Shown here piece by piece: positions 16,735 to 20,054 of a DNA stretch of 20,054 nucleotides. Under the pieces are notes generated by a model. The model searched no databases, was not told the DNA's origin, and saw only the letters and a program-made list of their open reading frames with translations. The stretch is from Thalassiosira profunda (taxonomy: Eukaryota > Bacillariophyta > Thalassiosirophyceae > Thalassiosirales > Thalassiosiraceae): NCBI GenBank assembly GCA_036939355.1, contig JALLAP010000234.1, positions 1-20,054 of the forward strand, written 5' to 3'. Each line of letters starts with the position of its first letter. The first letter of the stretch is position 1. A program made the position numbers and the translations under genes.

Positions 16735-16945
16735 CGTTGCAACTCTGTCGCGGGGTTTGCTTCGGCTTGTTGCAAAAAAAAAGTGCAGGCGGCAGGCGGC
16801 TTCATTCGACCCAATAAAGGTCGATCGCGAGGGACTGCCGCGGCCGCCGCCGCACCATAACCAACAGACTGCAACAGACAGCAAACCGCAACCGCTCTCG
16901 CCGCCGGCAAACGCGGCGCCCCCCAGCTCCTCCTCCCATCCGGCC
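16735..16945. promoter_or_regulatory. Shared head-to-head promoter region, coiled-coil and plastid-protein genes
   Basis: A 211-bp gap between divergent start codons. It includes a run of ten A (within 16774-16784) and a CCAAT box at 16811-16815. The minus-strand start lies in TTGCAACGATG, the same context as the gelsolin start. Confidence 0.5.
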
Positions 16946-18616
16946 ATGTCAGCGGTCCGGCTGCTTGCCCTGGCGGCCGCGTGGCCGTCGGCGTCCGCGG
17001 CGTTTATGAGCGCCGAACCCCAGCGGCGTTGCGATCACTGCATGAACCTGCAACGCACACGCACGAGGAACAGCGGTGCACCTTGCACTCGGCGGAGGAG
17101 GCGGCCGGCGATGTCACTCTGTGCAATATCCTCCAGCGCCGAATCGATCGCAGCTGCCGTCCCCAATACTCTTCCAACCGCTGCAAATACACCAAAAGAT
17201 GGCGCCCCGCCAATACAACCGCGGCGCACGCTGCACCTCCTCTCCCTCCCTCCAAAAGACGATGCATATTCCCTCCCCGCCGAAGCCCTCGTGCGCGACT
17301 GCTGGCGGTGGAAGGACGCCGCGCTGGGTGACGGGCGGGATTACTTCGTGCCCCGACCGAGGGCGCTGAGGGCGTTTCAGAGTCTGTTCGTTGGGATGGA
17401 GGCGGCGGTGACGCTGGGCAGTGGGCTGGCTGATGTTGCAATTGATCCAGTGGAGGTGGAACTGAAGCTTCCATTGACCGGTGGGGAGCAAATACTGAGC
17501 TTTGAATGCGGTGGCATGGCACAACCGGTCGAAGAGGGTTCGGAAACGCACACGTTCGTCGTTGAGGAATGCGCTGCATTGTCGAACTGCGCGAGGCTGG
17601 ACGTGATCCTCGTCCTCCGATCGGACGAGCAGGACAACGCAATGGCACAATCACAATATACGAATGAGGCGGCAGAGGCGGCCGCGAGATATGCCGTGGC
17701 GTACAATTTGCAGCAGCAAGTGGCCGCCGACCGATCCAACGACAAACCTCTCTTGCAAAAATTGGGACTGGCATCATGGCTGGATTCCACCGATGGAATT
17801 GCTCTCCATCCGACGAGCTCTCTCGGAGACGAACAATACAAAGACGTGTGCAACCTTGCCCAGCGCCTGGTGTCCCTCGAGGGAGCTCGGCCAATCAGCA
17901 CCCACCTGTCCCTCGTCGCCGGGGGACTGGCGCCCCGGCCAAATCGTCCCGATCGAGAAGTGATCTTCCGGCCGTACTCGTCGCGGGACGCGCACGTCCT
18001 GTTGCAATTGAAGCGGACGGTGGAGGTGGTCTCTGTATTGGTCGCAAACGACGACGCTAGTGGGAGCGGTGGGCGCGGGAGGATCAAGACATTGCTCGAC
18101 GGGGCACTGAGTGCGGGGAAGGCGGCGCGGAACGAACGAGTGGTGCCGGAAATTGTCGAGCTGAAGGAATACGGAAGTGACGGAACCCCTCCCGCGGCGC
18201 TGGCTGCGGTGGTGGCCGAGGTGAGAATGCTATGGGATACATTCGATTTCAATGATGTCGGCAGTTGTCCTTACTGTTGTTTCGTTTGTGGGTGTGATGT
18301 GGCTGTTCAGGCTGCGATCGAGCGTGCCATCGAGCCTTCCGTGCAGTCCTGCGTCGCAAAACTGGCGGCCATGGAGGCAGACACGGCCCATCACATAATG
18401 CAGCTGCGACGACAGGTCGAGGACCTAGTTGCTTCTCTCGAAACTGTTGCCAGCCACGATCGCATCGAGTTGCGAAAGATGGCGAACACGCTGCTGCACG
18501 CTCCAACGATGCAGCTGAGAGAGGGCGCACTCTCGGGAGAGGACGTTGCTGGCGTCGCAACGAGGATCGAGAGGGAGCTCCTGGATCACGCGGTCGGCAT
18601 GACGCTCCAGCGGTGA
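16946..18616 (+). CDS. Plastid-targeted protein of unknown function, with a candidate in-frame intron
   Basis: 556 residues unspliced, from the ATG at 16946. The start MSAVRLLALAAAWPSASAAF is a signal peptide whose predicted cleavage site leaves Phe first (SASAA/F). This is the 'ASAF' motif required for import into complex red plastids. An Arg/Ser/Thr-rich transit stretch follows (about 21-75). I do not recognise the mature protein. Its middle has blocks that look conserved (AEALVRDCWRWKDAALGDG, YFVPRPRALRAFQSLFVG, ECAALSNCARLDVILVLRS, REVIFRPYSSRDAHVLLQLK). The C-terminus is helical (IMQLRRQVEDLVASLETV). Positions 18221-18310 look like a 90-nt intron without a stop; splicing would give 526 residues. 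Plastid location is well supported; function is unknown. Confidence 0.8.
   Translation: MSAVRLLALAAAWPSASAAFMSAEPQRRCDHCMNLQRTRTRNSGAPCTRRRRRPAMSLCAISSSAESIAAAVPNTLPTAANTPKDGAPPIQPRRTLHLLSLPPKDDAYSLPAEALVRDCWRWKDAALGDGRDYFVPRPRALRAFQSLFVGMEAAVTLGSGLADVAIDPVEVELKLPLTGGEQILSFECGGMAQPVEEGSETHTFVVEECAALSNCARLDVILVLRSDEQDNAMAQSQYTNEAAEAAARYAVAYNLQQQVAADRSNDKPLLQKLGLASWLDSTDGIALHPTSSLGDEQYKDVCNLAQRLVSLEGARPISTHLSLVAGGLAPRPNRPDREVIFRPYSSRDAHVLLQLKRTVEVVSVLVANDDASGSGGRGRIKTLLDGALSAGKAARNERVVPEIVELKEYGSDGTPPAALAAVVAEVRMLWDTFDFNDVGSCPYCCFVCGCDVAVQAAIERAIEPSVQSCVAKLAAMEADTAHHIMQLRRQVEDLVASLETVASHDRIELRKMANTLLHAPTMQLREGALSGEDVAGVATRIERELLDHAVGMTLQR
18221..18310 (+). other. Candidate 90-nt stop-free intron in the plastid-protein gene
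   Basis: GCCGAG is followed by donor GTGAGA (18221), and a T-rich stretch leads to acceptor GTTCAG (ending 18310) before GCTGCGATCG. The segment is 30 codons long without a stop and is A/T-richer than its flanks. Read through, it gives an odd Cys-rich peptide (GSCPYCCFVCGCDVAV). Removed, it joins AALAAVVAE to AAIERAIEPS, a smooth Ala-rich helix. Confidence 0.65.
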
Positions 18617-18844
18617 GATGCGGGAGGAGGACAATATGATCTGAACAGAGGTTCTCTCGCCAATCTACAAGCACATGCCTCAGTTGCAGTATCGCAGAAT
18701 TATATTTACATCTGATACATTGAATGTGAAAGATCTCGAGGAATAGTGCTTTAGGCACCGAGCCGTCTTGGGGGTGTTCCCTCTAGAGTAGCCGTCTTGA
18801 TTCCAATAGCAGGCAGGAGGTGATCCGGGGATCGTGGGCAGCCC

Positions 18845-19192
18845 TCACTCTTGCCCCTCGAACCACTCCCCCGCCAGCTCCGGGAAGCTCGTCGTCATGT
18901 CGTAGAACGGATCGAGCTCGAAGGAGATGCGCTTCTTGCGCTGGACCGGCGGTTCTGGGTGGCCCGGGAGGGCGCGCCCCAGGAGGTGCTCCATCCGCCG
19001 CTTGTCGCTGGAGTAGTAGAGGAAGGGGTCGTCGGCCTTGCTCGGCGTGTCGTTCGCGGAGGTCGTGGTGGCGGCGGGCTCGGGGGCCGCGCTCGCGGAG
19101 GGGGCGGCGGCGTCGTCGGTGCGGCGCCTCCGCGACGGCCGGGCTGGGCCTTGGCCGTTGCAGGAGGGGCGGGTCTTGTTGTGGTCGAGCAT
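18845..19192 (-). CDS. Small disordered protein with a conserved-looking RKKRISFELDPF block
   Basis: 115 residues from the ATG at 19192 (AAACCATGC, a good eukaryotic start context). The first ~52 residues are Ala/Ser/Thr/Pro-rich and disordered with a basic cluster (RRRR at about 21-24). The second half is more ordered: DPFLYYSSDKRRMEHLLGR (about 55-73), then RKKRISFELDPFYDM (85-99) and an acidic Trp-containing end (AGEWFEGQE). I recognise no family. KRISF fits the RVxF pattern by which regulatory subunits dock protein phosphatase 1, but the motif is short and common. Longer open frames on the opposite strand here are Gly/Arg-rich and look like shadows. Confidence 0.55.
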   Translation of the reverse strand: MLDHNKTRPSCNGQGPARPSRRRRTDDAAAPSASAAPEPAATTTSANDTPSKADDPFLYYSSDKRRMEHLLGRALPGHPEPPVQRKKRISFELDPFYDMTTSFPELAGEWFEGQE

Positions 19193-19555
19193 GGTTTCTG
19201 TGCTGGAGAGGGCCGGCGGCGCGGGATGCTGCGTTCTTGCGACGGGTCGGCCTTGAGCTGGGGCGTCGTTGATGTTGGGGGCGGGGCGGGATATTTATGA
19301 GGGCGGAGCGTTCACGGACTCATTCATTGAATGCGCGGCAAGCACAAAATCCCGTGCATATCGATCGATCGGACTTGCAGTCACCGTCGAGCGACTTCGG
19401 TGCAAGCTCCGTGCGTCGCTTTTTTGGAATGGCAGTTGAGTGAGGTCGGAGAAAGGGCAGTTGACTTTGTCGTAAAATGACGTGTCTGTCTCAACAGACA
19501 AACACACAGAATGCGACAGCTGATTGTGGACAGTGACGCAGATGTGAGTTCGCAA

Positions 19556-19615
19556 CGCCCTATGTGATTAATCTAATTTAGCGCCGGCGCCCTATGTAAT
19601 TAATCTAATTTAGCG
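19556..19615. repeat. 28-bp direct repeat, two copies, 4-bp spacer
   Basis: Copy 1 (19556-19583) and copy 2 (19588-19615) both run from CGCCCTATGT to AATCTAATTTAGCG and differ at one base (GATTA versus AATTA). The spacer is CCGG. Each copy has a G/C-rich edge around an A/T-rich centre. Confidence 0.9.
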
Positions 19616-19985
19616 TATGCGTATGTCTCTAATCAGGCCCAACACAAATCATGTTTAGTGCGATCCAGGGTTCTCAACTCATGTGTCTCACGCACAGAAG
19701 TGAGAAGCAGGCCCCGTCTCAAGACGGCGAGATGGAACCGGTTCTCATTCATACGTGGGAATTTCTATACAGACATCCTACCCTTTTGGAATCACTATTA
19801 CAATTGGCGCTGAGATTTTCTGGGACTGGTATGGTCTACTAAGGAATTAGTAGTTAGTTTAGAGTATCTTAGCGGGACGCTCTCGTGGGCCTCCTTCCAT
19901 CCATCCCTCATGCCCTCTCTTCTTGCGCGTTGGCGCTCACCAAAGCCTTTGGCCTTTGGCTGCTGGGCGGGCCGGGATCTGATTC

Positions 19986-20054
19986 TTACATGATTATGAA
20001 TGTAGAACCCTCCTCTTTCGCATCCCCTCGAAGCAATGTCGTACTGAAGCCTTG
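19986..20054 (-). CDS. Possible 3' end of a gene entering from the right edge
   Basis: Reading inward from the right edge on the minus strand gives 22 open codons (QGFSTTLLRG to STFIIM) and then TAA at 19988-19986. The length is too short to judge. It could be chance, and I call it only because a minus-strand gene here cannot be excluded. Confidence 0.15.
   Translation of the reverse strand, partial: QGFSTTLLRGDAKEEGSTFIIM

Larger units (their letters stand above)
19193..20054. other. Gene-poor right end with direct repeats and hairpins
   Basis: 862 bp without a convincing gene. It contains a 7-bp-stem hairpin at 19483-19500 (TGTCTGT-CTCA-ACAGACA), a 28-bp direct repeat (19556-19615), a 7-bp-stem hairpin at 19836-19853 (CTACTAA-GGAA-TTAGTAG) and CCAAAGCCTTTGGCCTTTGG near 19940. 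Open frames of 63 codons (plus, 19651) and 86 codons (minus, 19555) have no recognisable features. Base composition falls toward A/T from about 19560 to 19870. Confidence 0.5.

Noticed and set aside
19651..19842. 63-codon plus-strand open frame in the right-hand region
   Set aside because: No recognisable motif, A/T-rich surroundings and no clear promoter; probably chance.

Overview
The window looks like compact nuclear DNA from a photosynthetic stramenopile, most likely a diatom. The genes are large, mostly intronless eukaryotic genes 80-550 bp apart. They lack bacterial ribosome-binding sites and operons. Products include a RING/TRAF zinc-finger membrane protein, an F-box/LRR protein, a SET-domain methyltransferase, a gelsolin-family actin regulator and an ARD1/NAA10-like acetyltransferase. 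One predicted protein (start 16946) begins with a signal peptide ending in an 'ASAAF' motif. That is the hallmark of plastid import in algae with complex red plastids. A secreted Ca-binding-repeat protein with a Ser/Asp/Glu-rich tail also fits a diatom. The species cannot be fixed from the sequence alone.

Layout, left to right: NAA10-like GNAT (+, 232-1737); SETD3/Rubisco-LSMT-class SET protein (-, 1840-3879); three-repeat gelsolin/severin (+, 4067-5329); RING-TRAF-multi-pass membrane protein with at least one intron (-, 5419-7673); membrane-anchored Nudix-like protein (+, 8247-9137); F-box/LRR protein with a Cys-pair tail (-, 9218-9973); unrecognised basic, probably nuclear protein (-, 10437-11354); 2-hydroxyacid dehydrogenase with an organelle presequence (+, 11567-12826); secreted thrombospondin-type-3 protein (+, 13371-14570); long coiled-coil protein (-, 14755-16734); unrecognised plastid-targeted protein (+, 16946-18616); small disordered protein (-, 18845-19192). 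The last 0.85 kb holds repeats and hairpins but no convincing gene, except possibly a few C-terminal codons at the right edge.

Strands almost alternate. This gives four head-to-head pairs that share short promoter regions (3880-4066, 7674-8246, 11355-11566, 16735-16945) and several closely spaced tail-to-tail pairs. The genes do not form an obvious pathway and look like ordinary neighbours in a dense genome. I see no multi-gene defence, mobile or biosynthetic system. The most interesting items are single proteins with unusual architectures: the RING-TRAF-membrane protein; the secreted amidotransferase-like/TSP3/'WKNHG' protein; the NAA10-like enzyme with an organelle-type leader; and the SET protein lacking the usual NH pair. 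Two stop-free, length-3n candidate introns could be retained or spliced without changing frame.
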